A DNA stretch of 64,000 nt from Glycomyces sp. YM15. Lineage in GTDB: Bacteria > Actinomycetota > Actinomycetes > Mycobacteriales > Micromonosporaceae. The notes below the pieces were generated by a model. That model had not been told where the DNA came from and did no database searches. It was given only the letters and a program-made list of their open reading frames with translations. The translations under genes and the position numbers were made by a program. Shown here piece by piece: positions 1-7,767 of the stretch. The first letter of the stretch is position 1; each line of letters opens with the position of its first letter. Where the stretch lies: NCBI RefSeq assembly GCF_016918015.1, contig NZ_JAERMK010000017.1, positions 62,001-126,000 on the forward strand, in the 5' to 3' direction.

Positions 1-2
1 CC

Positions 3-629
3 GCGAGCCTGGCCTTCACCAAGGAGCAGCTCGTCGAATGGTGGTCCTCGACCACCGCGCTCGTGGCGTCGGGTGCGATGCCCCCGCCCGAGGTCGCCGC
101 CGAAGCCACCGCCCCCGGCGTGGCGGGCGGCGTGATGGCGACCGAGCTCCGCTGGGACACCGCGATGAGCGGCTACTGGCAGTCGGTCGTCGACGGCGGC
201 GGCACTCTCGCGCTCGCCCCGCCGCCCTCCGCCGACCCCCAGAACCTCGCCCTCCACCTGCGGCCGTCCGTGCAGTTCGTGATCGCCGCGAACTCGGAGG
301 CGCCCGAGGCGAGCGCCAAGCTCATCGAGTACATGCTCTCCGACCCGGAGGCCGCCGCGATCCTCGGCACGAACCGCGGCATCCCCTCGACCACGACCGG
401 TCTCGAGAGCGTCGAGATCGACGAGGCCTCGCAGGTCGTGCTCGACTACGAGGCCGGCGTCCAGCAGTACCTCATCGACGCCCCGGTGGTGCCCCCGGCC
501 GCGGCCGGCGCCATCGAAGCCAAGTTCACCGAGATCTACGGCCAGGTCCAGTACGGCGAGATGAACCCGGCCCAGGCCGCCGACCTCTTCTTCACCGAGG
601 CCGAGACCCTGTTCCAGAGCGAGCAATAG
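3..629 (+). CDS. Extracellular sugar-binding protein of an ABC transporter (3' part)
   Basis: The reading frame is open from the left edge, so the N-terminus (signal peptide, lipobox) lies outside the window. The visible ~208 residues match the C-terminal lobe of family 1 extracellular solute-binding proteins: an aromatic sugar-contact stretch near WDTAMSGYWQSVVDGG, then the family's typical AxKLIEYMLSDPEAAAILGTNRG-like helix that explains exchange of the ligand-binding loop, and a C-terminal helix ending FFTEAETLFQSEQ. The protein would sit on the outer face of the membrane and hand a carbohydrate to permeases encoded to the left. No permease follows on the right and a strong terminator lies 14 nt after the stop, so this is probably the last gene of its operon. 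The substrate cannot be told from this fragment. Confidence 0.8.
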   Translation, partial: ASLAFTKEQLVEWWSSTTALVASGAMPPPEVAAEATAPGVAGGVMATELRWDTAMSGYWQSVVDGGGTLALAPPPSADPQNLALHLRPSVQFVIAANSEAPEASAKLIEYMLSDPEAAAILGTNRGIPSTTTGLESVEIDEASQVVLDYEAGVQQYLIDAPVVPPAAAGAIEAKFTEIYGQVQYGEMNPAQAADLFFTEAETLFQSEQ

Positions 630-642
630 CGCCACCCCGGCG

Positions 643-667
643 GGGGAGCGGCCTCAGGCCGCTCCCC
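643..667 (+). terminator. Rho-independent-type hairpin after the sugar-binding protein gene
   Basis: An 11-bp perfect GC-rich stem (GGGGAGCGGCC / GGCCGCTCCCC) with a 3-nt TCA loop starts 14 nt after the stop codon. There is no T-run, which is usual for high-GC actinobacterial terminators. Confidence 0.75.
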
Positions 668-690
668 ATCCGCATCGATGGACCCGGCCG

Positions 691-1440
691 ATGCAGTCAC
701 CCTCCCCGCCGACCGCTCTCATCACCGGCGGAGCGGCCGGCATCGGCGCGGCCTTCGCCAGGGCGCTCGCGCAGGAGGGCTACCGGCTCGTCCTGGTGGA
801 CCGCAATGCCGAAGGGCTGCAACGGATCGCAGGCACCATCGACGCGGACACCGAAGTCCTCACCGCCGACCTCACCGTCGAAGCGGACCTCGTTCGGGTC
901 GAGCAGCGCTGCCGCGAAGGCGTCGACCTGCTGGTGAACAACGCCGGATTCGGCCATCCACCGAGTTCCTCGACACCCCCGCGGCGGCCGAGCTCGCGAT
1001 GTCGAAACCGCACGTGGACGCCGTCCTGCGCCGCACGCTCGCCGCGCTGCCGGGCATGATCGAGCGCGGCCGCGGCGGCATCGTCAACCTTGGTTCGGTC
1101 CTCGGATTCTTTCCCAGCTCCACGTATTCGGCCTCGAAAGCATGGGTCGTCAACTTCAGCCAGTCCGCCTTCACCAAGGCGCGACCGAGCGGCGTCCGCG
1201 TCACCGTGCTCTGCCCGGGTTTCACCCGCACCGAGTTCCACGACAGCGCCGGCATGAACATGGCCGGGATCCCGGGCTTCCTGTGGCTGGAGGCCGACGC
1301 CCTGGTCAAAGCGGCACTGCGCGACTGGCGCAAAGGCAAGGCCGTGAGCATTCCCGGCTGGCAGAACAAGACCATCGCGGCCCTCAGCCGCCTCCTGCCG
1401 ATGCGCCTGATCCTCCGCATACATGCGGGACCGGCAGGCG
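691..1440 (+). pseudogene. Short-chain dehydrogenase/reductase, frameshifted
   Basis: The N-terminal part (691 to about 955) encodes a Rossmann start with the cofactor motif TALITGGAAGIGAAFA and the NNAG motif (LLVNNAGFG). At about 950-960 the frame is lost. The rest of an SDR continues in the -1 frame (equivalent to one missing base), with STEFLDTP, GGIVNLGSVLGF and the catalytic YSASK motif. That second frame has no stop before the downstream LacI gene and runs straight into it, so the C-terminus is also disturbed. An intact protein would be a NAD(P)-dependent oxidoreductase of about 250 residues. A sequencing error is possible, but one frameshift plus a missing stop favours a decaying gene. 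It sits between two sugar-related genes with no clear link to either. Confidence 0.6.
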
Positions 1441-1491
1441 CTCCCTGGCGGTGCGGGACCCGGCTTCCGCCCCGCGGTTCCAGCCCGGAGC

Positions 1492-1520
1492 TTGACACAC
1501 CCCTGCTGAGCGGGAATCAT
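1492..1520 (+). promoter_or_regulatory. Putative sigma-70-type promoter of the LacI gene
   Basis: TTGACA (1492-1497) and AATCAT (1515-1520) are separated by 17 bp and lie about 40 nt before the GTG start of the LacI gene. The -35 is perfect and the -10 matches 4 of 6. Confidence 0.5.
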
Positions 1521-1556
1521 AGTTTCAGTAACCGTTCTCGAAAGACTTTAACCGGG

Positions 1557-2636
1557 GTGAATTCTTTGGCGCGCAAAGCGAATGCTTCGGGTGACGGAAC
1601 TCGCCACACCACCATCCGCGAGGTGGCCGAACGGGCCGGCGTCTCGGTCGCCACCGTCTCGCGCATCCTCTCGGGCACCTATCCCGCCGCCCCCGCCACC
1701 CGCAGCAAGGTCATGCGCGCCGTCGAAGAGCTCGACTACGTCGCCAACCACCACGCCCGCGCCCTCCAGGGGACCACCCGCAAGAGCATCGCCATCATCG
1801 TCAACTCGGTGATCTCCCCGCACTACGCCCATGTGGCCCAAGGGGTCCAGACCCAGGCCGCCGAGGACAGCCGCCTCTGCCAGATCGGCACCACGGGCGG
1901 CGACGCCGAGCGTGAGCTCGCGATGGTCCAGTTCATGCGCGAGCAGCACCCCGAAGCCGTGATCCTCGTCGGCAACGTGAACGCCGACGCCGAGTACCGG
2001 GCCAGGATGAGCCGCTACGCGCACGCGCTCGCGGCGATCGGCTCGCGCCTCGTGCTCTGCGGCAGGCCCCCGCTCGGCCCGGACGTGCCCGCGGTGGTCG
2101 TCGAATACGACAACACCGGCGGCGCCTTCGCGGCCACCGGTCATCTGCTCTCCAACGGCCACAAGCGAATCCTCTACCTCGGGAGACGCGACGGGTACAC
2201 GACCGCCGACGCCCGGATCGAGGGCTACCGCAAGGCGCTCGCGGCCTACGGCGCCGAGCACGACCCGGGGCTCGAAGTCGACGGCACGTTCGAGCGCTTC
2301 GAGGGCTACCGGATGATGAAGGAGCGCCTGGCCGCCGGGCCGCCGGACTACACCGCGGTCTTCTCCGGCAACGACCAGATCGCGGCGGGCGCGAGGCAGG
2401 CCCTGCTCGAGCACGGTCTTCGCGTGCCCGAGGACATCTCGATGGTCGGCTTCGACGACCTGCCTCCGGCCGCCGACATCGACCTGACCACGGTCTACCA
2501 GCCGCACGAGGAACTCGGCCGCACCGCCGTGCGCCTCGCACTGGAGCACGCCCGCCAGGGCGGCCCGCCTCCGCACACGATCCTCGGCACCCACCTGGTG
2601 CTCCGCGGCTCCGTACAGCCCCTCGTCACGCGGTAG
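1557..2636 (+). CDS. LacI/GalR-family transcriptional regulator
   Basis: 359 residues. The DNA-binding domain is near the N-terminus: helix-turn-helix TIREVAERAGVSVATVSRIL at about residues 19-38, then the hinge helix ending HHARALQG. A periplasmic-binding-protein-like sensor domain follows, with the typical FSGNDQIAAGA and DISMVGFDD motifs near the C-terminus. It should repress sugar genes until a ligand binds. GTG at 1557 was chosen because it follows a good promoter; TTG at 1566 is an alternative start, and neither has a convincing ribosome binding site. The frame is open upstream through the SDR relic, so the true start cannot be read from stops. Its target may be the ABC transporter operon ending at 629, but no operator pair was found to prove it. 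Confidence 0.88.
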   Translation: MNSLARKANASGDGTRHTTIREVAERAGVSVATVSRILSGTYPAAPATRSKVMRAVEELDYVANHHARALQGTTRKSIAIIVNSVISPHYAHVAQGVQTQAAEDSRLCQIGTTGGDAERELAMVQFMREQHPEAVILVGNVNADAEYRARMSRYAHALAAIGSRLVLCGRPPLGPDVPAVVVEYDNTGGAFAATGHLLSNGHKRILYLGRRDGYTTADARIEGYRKALAAYGAEHDPGLEVDGTFERFEGYRMMKERLAAGPPDYTAVFSGNDQIAAGARQALLEHGLRVPEDISMVGFDDLPPAADIDLTTVYQPHEELGRTAVRLALEHARQGGPPPHTILGTHLVLRGSVQPLVTR

Positions 2637-2813
2637 CCGGATCCTGCGCGCCGGCGGGCATCGAACTGATTTCCACAATGGTGGTTCGGGCGTCGCCCGG
2701 ACCGCGCCCGGTCAGTCCGTCCTCCGCCGGAGCGGGCCGGCGCGAGCGCGCCGACGGCGAAGCCGAGCAGGGCCACGACGACGCCGCCGCCGAGCGATGT
2801 CGGTCCTCGCCGT

Positions 2814-2819
2814 TAGGCT
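2814..2819 (+). promoter_or_regulatory. -10 box (TAGGCT) of a leaderless transcript
   Basis: TAGGCT ends 7 nt before the ATG at 2827, placing the likely transcription start at the start codon itself. No ribosome binding site is needed or seen. Confidence 0.55.
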
Positions 2820-2826
2820 TCCGGGG

Positions 2827-3189
2827 ATGTCAGAACGACCAGAGTTCGCGCGCTTCCCCAATGTCCAATTCGTCGAAGGCGACACCAGTGACTCGGTGAT
2901 CTACAGCCCCGGCGGTCCCGCCGACTCCCATCTCGCGGAGGTCTTCGCCGCCCACGGGCTCGAGGGCTCCGGCTACGACTGGCAGTCCGCGGTGCGCGCC
3001 GCCCTGATCGAGCAGGGCCCGCTGCTGGAACGGTTCTCGTTCGACTCCGAGGGCGGGATGTTCTGCGCCTACGGCACCGACCGCGAGGCGCTCGGTGCCG
3101 TCGCGATGACCTTGGAGTCGTTCCTGCATCGTCCGGTGCTCCTGGTCGAGGCGCTGGCGGTCGCCGCCGAGCGCGACCTTCTCGACTGA
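2827..3189 (+). CDS. Immunity protein 51 (Imm51) family protein
   Basis: 120 residues from ATG 2827; an upstream in-frame ATG at 2797 precedes the -10 box and is unlikely. The run of features ADSHLAEVFAAHGLEG, GYDWQSAVRAAL and FDSEGGMFCAYG is typical of Imm51, a small cytoplasmic family found as immunity partners of polymorphic toxins. Family knowledge predicts that it would block a cognate toxin by direct binding. No toxin gene, secretion gene or other immunity gene is next to it, so it is an orphan here: it could protect against toxins of neighbouring strains, or have another job. It is convergent with the monooxygenase gene, with 15 nt between them. Confidence 0.7.
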   Translation: MSERPEFARFPNVQFVEGDTSDSVIYSPGGPADSHLAEVFAAHGLEGSGYDWQSAVRAALIEQGPLLERFSFDSEGGMFCAYGTDREALGAVAMTLESFLHRPVLLVEALAVAAERDLLD

Positions 3190-3204
3190 CGTTCCCGACG
3201 CGGT

Positions 3205-4371
3205 TCAACGCGCGATCGTGATCGAGCGCCGCACCAGCCGGCGAACCCCTGGAAGGCCGATCGAGCGCATCATCATGTCGCTCAGCCAGACGTGGAACCT
3301 CGTGGGCGGCGCGAACTGGGCGATCCCTCTGCGCGCCAAGGCCTGCCGCTTCACGACCTCCGGGCGCATCCGCGACTCCCAGCGCGCCGTCGCCTCGGGC
3401 ACCTCGTGCCGCTCCAGGGCCTCGCCGAGCCTGTCCGCGCCCGCGAGCGCCAGGCCCGCACCGTATCCGGCGAAGAGCGTCACGCACCAGGCGGCGTCGC
3501 CGAGCAGCACGACGCTGCCGCTGCTCCAGGCGTCCATGCGGATCTGGCTCACCGAGTCGAAGTAGGCCCCGCCCGGGTCCTTGCGGAGCTGCACCAGTGC
3601 GTCGGGCACGCCGCCGCCCAAGTCCCCGAAGGCCTCGTCGAGCGCGGGAACGGGGCCGCGCCGCAGGTCCGCTTCGGCATCGGCGCTGCGGTAGGCGAAG
3701 AACGCGGACGAGCGGCCCGGTCCGAGGTTGATGACGGCCGCGGTGCGGCGGGGACCGATGAACGTGGTGCCGCTGCCTTCGGCGAGACCGTGCGGGACGC
3801 GCCGCAGCGGGAAGGCGCCGACCATGTGGTCCATGTCGACCCTGAAGCGGGATTCCTCGCCGAAGACGAGTCTGCGGGTATTCGAATGCAGGCCGTCCGC
3901 GCCGATGAGCAGGTCCGCGTGCGCCGTGGTGCCGTCGCTGAAGGTCGCGGCGACGCCGTCCGCCTCCTGCGCGACGGCGGTCACGGTGGTGCCGAAACGG
4001 AACTCGGCCGTGTCGGCGACCGCTTCGAAGAGCACCGCCTCCAGATCGCCCCGGAACACCGACATCGCGCGCGTACCCTGCGCGGCCTCCACGATGGCCT
4101 GCGGCACCGTGAACTTCGTCGATCCGTCGGCCCGGACCAGGACCGAGGTGAAGGTTCCGAGGTCGCGACTCGCCAACGCCGGGGCCAGTCCCAACCGTTC
4201 GACGGCGTCGAAGCCGCCGCCGATCAGGTTCACCATGTACCCGCTGCTGCGCCGCGCCGGCGCGCGTTCGACCACGACCGCGCGCCAACCCGCCCCGTGC
4301 AGCCGCAGCGCCGCCGCCAGCCCGGCGATCCCCGCCCCGACCACGATCGCCGTGCGCTTCCCGTGCTCCAT
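3205..4371 (-). CDS. FAD-dependent monooxygenase (class A flavoprotein hydroxylase)
   Basis: 388 residues. The N-terminus holds the dinucleotide-binding motif VVGAGIAGLAAALRL (about residues 10-24). The central DG motif is ADGLHSNTRRLVFG, and the GD motif that contacts the FAD ribityl chain is VVLLGDAAWCVTLFAGYGAG. This is the PHBH fold. Such enzymes use NAD(P)H and oxygen to hydroxylate or epoxidise aromatic and other small molecules, including antibiotics such as tetracyclines and rifamycins; the substrate here is unknown. A strong Shine-Dalgarno (GGAGG) sits 6 nt before the ATG. It is transcribed divergently from a TetR regulator with two operators in between, so it is most likely induced when the TetR ligand appears. 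Confidence 0.9.
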   Translation of the reverse strand: MEHGKRTAIVVGAGIAGLAAALRLHGAGWRAVVVERAPARRSSGYMVNLIGGGFDAVERLGLAPALASRDLGTFTSVLVRADGSTKFTVPQAIVEAAQGTRAMSVFRGDLEAVLFEAVADTAEFRFGTTVTAVAQEADGVAATFSDGTTAHADLLIGADGLHSNTRRLVFGEESRFRVDMDHMVGAFPLRRVPHGLAEGSGTTFIGPRRTAAVINLGPGRSSAFFAYRSADAEADLRRGPVPALDEAFGDLGGGVPDALVQLRKDPGGAYFDSVSQIRMDAWSSGSVVLLGDAAWCVTLFAGYGAGLALAGADRLGEALERHEVPEATARWESRMRPEVVKRQALARRGIAQFAPPTRFHVWLSDMMMRSIGLPGVRRLVRRSITIAR

Positions 4372-4386
4372 CTTCGCCTCCGATCA

Positions 4387-4429
4387 GTTTGAACATGTGT
4401 TCATTCCTAGTATGAACGAGTGCTCAAAC
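4387..4429. promoter_or_regulatory. Two adjacent TetR operators (TGAACA-NN-TGTTCA type)
   Basis: TGAACATGTGTTCA (4390-4403) is a perfect 6+6 palindrome with a 2-nt centre. TGAACGAGTGCTCA (4413-4426) is a variant of the same motif. The whole block also forms a larger imperfect inverted repeat from GTTTGA to TCAAAC. It lies between the divergent monooxygenase and TetR genes, the usual place for a TetR autoregulatory operator. Confidence 0.75.
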
Positions 4430-4457
4430 TGTCGCCGAGGACCCCTCGGCGGACCGA

Positions 4458-4463
4458 TACACT
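4458..4463 (+). promoter_or_regulatory. -10 box (TACACT) of the TetR gene
   Basis: TACACT ends 7 nt before the GTG at 4471, fitting a leaderless transcript and deciding the start among several in-frame GTG codons (4420, 4465, 4471). Confidence 0.55.
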
Positions 4464-4470
4464 GGTGCCC

Positions 4471-5067
4471 GTGCCAAGAGGAGTCGCCATCCCCGAGCTG
4501 CGGCAGCAGCTGCTCACCGCCGCCGAGCGCGTGATCCTCCGCGACGGCCCCGGAAGGCTCAGCGGCCGCGCCGTCACCACCGAAGCCGGTGTCGCCGCAG
4601 GACTCCTCTACGCCCACTTCACCGACCTCGACGACTTCCTCGCCGCCTACGCCGTCGACCGCTCCTTCGTCGTCATCGCCGCCGCCGGGACCCTCGCCGA
4701 CCGCGCCGGAACCGGCGACATCGCCACCGACCTCGGCGATGCCCTGCTCGCGATCCCGCGCGACACCCTCGCCGCGCTCACCCGCCTCCTCGTCCTGCGA
4801 CCCGAACTCGCCCAACGCGTCCGCGACGTGCTCGGCGACGACACCGCCCTCGACGCGATCCAACGGGCCGCCGCCGCCCGCCTCGAAACCGAACGCCGCC
4901 TCGGCCGCCTCGCCGCGAACGTCGACCCCCAGGCGGTCGCGCTGGCCCTCACCGGCACCCTCCACCACCTGGTGCTCACCGGCGAGGACCTGGACCAACG
5001 CCTCCGACCCGCGATCACCGCGCTGGTCGGCACCACTGCGAACGAACGGAGCGGCAATGGCGGATGA
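4471..5067 (+). CDS. TetR-family transcriptional regulator
   Basis: 198 residues from GTG 4471. The N-terminal helix-turn-helix runs over RQQLLTAAERVILRDG and the recognition part TTEAGVAAGLLYAHFTDLDDFLAAY, which closely follows the TetR consensus (AxxAGVSxGxLYxHFxxKxxL). The rest is an all-helical ligand-binding and dimerisation domain. It most likely represses the divergent monooxygenase and itself through the paired operators at 4387-4429. It overlaps the next gene by 11 nt, so TetR, the DUF89 protein and the hydrolase are probably one transcript. The inducer is unknown. Confidence 0.88.
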   Translation: MPRGVAIPELRQQLLTAAERVILRDGPGRLSGRAVTTEAGVAAGLLYAHFTDLDDFLAAYAVDRSFVVIAAAGTLADRAGTGDIATDLGDALLAIPRDTLAALTRLLVLRPELAQRVRDVLGDDTALDAIQRAAAARLETERRLGRLAANVDPQAVALALTGTLHHLVLTGEDLDQRLRPAITALVGTTANERSGNGG

Positions 5068-6223
5068 CCAGCGCCCGGACCTGCCCCAGCGCATCGGCAT
5101 CGACCGGCCCGGCTCCTTCAGCCGCTCGGTCTTCCACGAGCGCCACCCGGTCCTCATCGAGAACCTCCTCGGCGACTTCCCCTATCCGGCGCGTATCCAG
5201 GCGCGCTTGGAAAGCCTGCTCGCCGAGACCCTGAACGGCACCGTCCCGCCCGAGATCCCTCCCGGCCCGAACGCGTCGTTCTGGGAGGCCCAGATCGCCG
5301 AATGCGCGGGCAAGCCGTGGAGCGAACTGCCGTTCCTGTGGGCCGAGTCGTACTTCTACCGCCGCCTGCTCGACGCCACCGAGTACTTCGAGCCCGAGAG
5401 CCCATGGGCCGGCGTCGACCTCTTCGCGCCCCAGAAACATGCGCAGCTCGCGGGCGCCGAGATCCAATCCGACCTCGACGCCTACACCGCGCTCGCCGAA
5501 CGCGAGACCGCCGAGCGCCGTCGCGCGCTCCTCACCGCGAGCCTCTGGGGCAACCAGGCCGACCTCGGCTTCCGCACCACCAGCTCCATAGCGGGGCAGA
5601 GCGACATCGTGGTCGACGACAGCCCCGCGATCTGGGACCTCGTCGACGGCCCGGGGGAGGGGCCCGTGATCGTGGTGGCCGACAACGCCGGCCGCGAGCT
5701 CACCGCCGACCTCGCCCTCATCGACGCGATCCTCGAAACCGCGACCGTCGAGCTCCACCTCAAACCGCACCCGTACTTCGTCTCCGACGCCACCGGCCGC
5801 GACCTGCACGCCACCCTCGACACGCTCGCCGCGAACCCGAACAAGCCGGTCCAGGCGCTGGCCGAGCGCCTCCGCGACGCGATCCGCCACGAGCGCCTGC
5901 TGCTGCGCACCCACGGTTGCTACGTGCTGCCCACCACCTACCGGCACCTGCCGCCTGACCTCGCGGGCGGCTTCCGGGCCGCGAAACTCGTGATCCTCAA
6001 GGGGGACTTGAACTACCGCCGCCTCGTCGGCGACCGCGAATGGGACGCCGCCACGCCGTTCGGCGACGTCGTCGACTACTTCCCGGGTGACGTGGCCGCA
6101 CTGCGCACCGCGAAGTCCGATCTCGCCGTCGGCGTCCCGCCCGCGCGTCTCAGTGAGTTGGAAACCGGTTCCCCGGATTGGCGGGTCAGCGGCACGCACG
6201 CGATGATGCAAGTGCTGCACTGA
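5057..6223 (+). CDS. DUF89 / ARMT1-like damage-control phosphatase family protein
   Basis: 388 residues. The DUF89 signature is present in order: SLWGNQADLG (W164, N166), VVADNAGREL (D209, N210), LKPHPYFVSD, and LKGDLNYRRL (K315, D317, N319). In characterised members the Asp/Asn residues bind a divalent metal and the enzyme removes phosphate from damaged or toxic phosphometabolites; human ARMT1 is the best-known relative. The long N-terminal helical part (residues 1 to about 150, with FWEAQIAE and FYRRLLDATEYF) is typical of the ARMT1-like subfamily. The substrate here is inferred only broadly. The gene starts inside the TetR gene and is followed 15 nt later by a hydrolase gene, so it is co-transcribed in a TetR-controlled unit. 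A stand-alone housekeeping role is the alternative. Confidence 0.8.
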   Translation: MADDQRPDLPQRIGIDRPGSFSRSVFHERHPVLIENLLGDFPYPARIQARLESLLAETLNGTVPPEIPPGPNASFWEAQIAECAGKPWSELPFLWAESYFYRRLLDATEYFEPESPWAGVDLFAPQKHAQLAGAEIQSDLDAYTALAERETAERRRALLTASLWGNQADLGFRTTSSIAGQSDIVVDDSPAIWDLVDGPGEGPVIVVADNAGRELTADLALIDAILETATVELHLKPHPYFVSDATGRDLHATLDTLAANPNKPVQALAERLRDAIRHERLLLRTHGCYVLPTTYRHLPPDLAGGFRAAKLVILKGDLNYRRLVGDREWDAATPFGDVVDYFPGDVAALRTAKSDLAVGVPPARLSELETGSPDWRVSGTHAMMQVLH

Positions 6224-6238
6224 ACCAAGGAGGCGACG

Positions 6239-7162
6239 ATGCCGGTCGACGAGTACTTCACCAAGATGATCGAAGGGCTGGAGGCGGCCACCGCCCCTGG
6301 CGGGAGCGAGGAGGAGAAGGGCGCGCTCGCCCACGCGTTCCTGCAGGAGTACATCGGTGACGCCCTCGCTTGGGACGCCAGCGGAGTCGCGATCGAGGAC
6401 ATCGCGATCGACGGCCCGCACGGCCCGATCCCGTTGCGTCTCTATCGCCCCGAGGACGGCGCGACCGGCGCGATCCTCTGGTGCCACGGCGGCGGTTTCC
6501 TCCACGGCGACCTCGACATGCACGAGGCCCACGTGGCGAGCATCGAATTCGCCCGCCGCGCCGGTGTCGCGGTGGCCTCGGTGGGCTACCGGCTCGCCGA
6601 CGACACCACCAAGTATCCGGTGCCGATCGACGACGTGCACGCCGCCTGGAACTGGTGGTGCGAGCAGCCGCTTCCCGAAGGCGTGCCGATCGCGCTCGGC
6701 GGCGCCAGCGCCGGGGCCGCTCTGGCCCTCGCGACCGCCCTGCGCACCAGGGACACCGGCGGCCGCGCGGCGGACGCGCTCCTGCTCGCCTACCCGTTCG
6801 CGCACTTCCCGAACCCGACCCTGAGCGTGGAGATGAACGCGGAGATGGCGGCAGTGCCGTTCCGGTTCACTCCCGAGAGCGTCGAGCACATGGTGCGGAA
6901 CTACGTGGGCCGCATCAGCGACGTGCCCGCGGACGCCCTGCCGGGCGCGGCCCGGCTCGACGGCCTGCCGCCCACCCGCATCGTGGCCTCGGAGTACGAC
7001 GACCTGCGCGCTTCGGCGGACCTGCTCGAGCGTCAGCTCCGCGAGGTCGGCGTACCGGTCGAGTCGTATCTGGCGCTGGGCATGACGCACGGGCACTTGA
7101 GCCACTCGCCGAACCTCCCGGAGGTCGGCCACTCCCTCGATTTCCTCGCGAAGTTCCTTTAG
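6239..7162 (+). CDS. Alpha/beta hydrolase, hormone-sensitive-lipase (HSL) family esterase
   Basis: 307 residues. The HSL oxyanion motif HGGG is at residues 83-86 (ILWCHGGGFLHGD). The nucleophile elbow is GGASAGAAL with Ser157, and the acid is in SEYDDLRAS (Asp254/255). The catalytic His is H284 in GMTHGHL. All parts of the triad are present, so it should hydrolyse small esters or lactones in the cytosol; no signal peptide is seen. A near-perfect Shine-Dalgarno (AAGGAGG) precedes the ATG. It is the third gene of the TetR-DUF89-hydrolase unit. Together with the divergent monooxygenase this looks like a small pathway that oxidises, hydrolyses and dephosphorylates a foreign or self-made compound, which is inference from neighbours. 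Confidence 0.88.
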   Translation: MPVDEYFTKMIEGLEAATAPGGSEEEKGALAHAFLQEYIGDALAWDASGVAIEDIAIDGPHGPIPLRLYRPEDGATGAILWCHGGGFLHGDLDMHEAHVASIEFARRAGVAVASVGYRLADDTTKYPVPIDDVHAAWNWWCEQPLPEGVPIALGGASAGAALALATALRTRDTGGRAADALLLAYPFAHFPNPTLSVEMNAEMAAVPFRFTPESVEHMVRNYVGRISDVPADALPGAARLDGLPPTRIVASEYDDLRASADLLERQLREVGVPVESYLALGMTHGHLSHSPNLPEVGHSLDFLAKFL

Positions 7163-7767
7163 CCGCAAGCCGTCGATGTCGGGTCCGCCTTCGCCGAGCA
7201 GGCGCATCGGCTTCTCCTGGAACCTCCCGACCCCGCAACGCGGCCTACCAGGAGTCTCGTTCCCGTTCTGTCGCAAGACACCTCACCGTCCGAACACACA
7301 GGATCACATCGTCACCGATCGACAGTGAAAGCGGATGGAAGCGCCTCATTGATGAACTCGGCCGCCCGCAGATCGCCGTACTGGCCGGCCTCCACCCCGA
7401 CACACCGACCCGCCGCAGAAAGGAGCAGCAGTGGCCCTGACCAGCGCAGGAACCTGTCTGGCGGCGACCGGCAGAAGCCAGGCCGATGATCTGACCGCAA
7501 TAGACATGGAAGAATCGAGGCTGAAGCGTGCCATGGCTCCTCTTGGCCAAGCGGAATCAATGGGGGCCAACCGAACGTTCCGGCGAAGGGTGTCCTGTGC
7601 GGACTCTCAGATCTCTCCTCCCGATCGATGATGGTGTCGCATTCCTGCAAGAAGCTCGCAGGCGCGATGTCGGCAATGCGGACCTGGCTGTGGGGCGGGT
7701 CCGCACTCGACTGGTTCGTCCGCGCAGGTCTCGACGGGCCTCGCTCAGGCCTACGCAGGCCTCGACG
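7163..7767. other. Gene-poor stretch without a recognisable product
   Basis: About 600 bp with weaker codon bias than its surroundings. A 66-codon frame from GTG 7431 has a good Shine-Dalgarno (AAAGGAG) but an unconvincing protein with no known motif. On the minus strand a longer open frame also lacks family features. It directly adjoins one copy of the dispersed repeat, so it is likely part of a decayed insertion zone. Confidence 0.5.

Noticed and set aside
2495-2776. Minus-strand frame beginning with a short hydrophobic stretch between LacI and Imm51
   Set aside because: It has a membrane-like start (ALLGFAVGALAPA) but soon turns into the antisense of the LacI gene; at most a tiny remnant.
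5015-7276. Long minus-strand open frame opposite the DUF89 and esterase genes
   Set aside because: It mirrors two well-supported plus-strand genes; its protein is Arg/Gly/Val-rich with no motif. This is a common artefact of high GC.
7431-7631. A 66-codon frame with a good Shine-Dalgarno
   Set aside because: The amino-acid sequence shows no coherent pattern and codon use is unlike neighbouring genes; probably chance.
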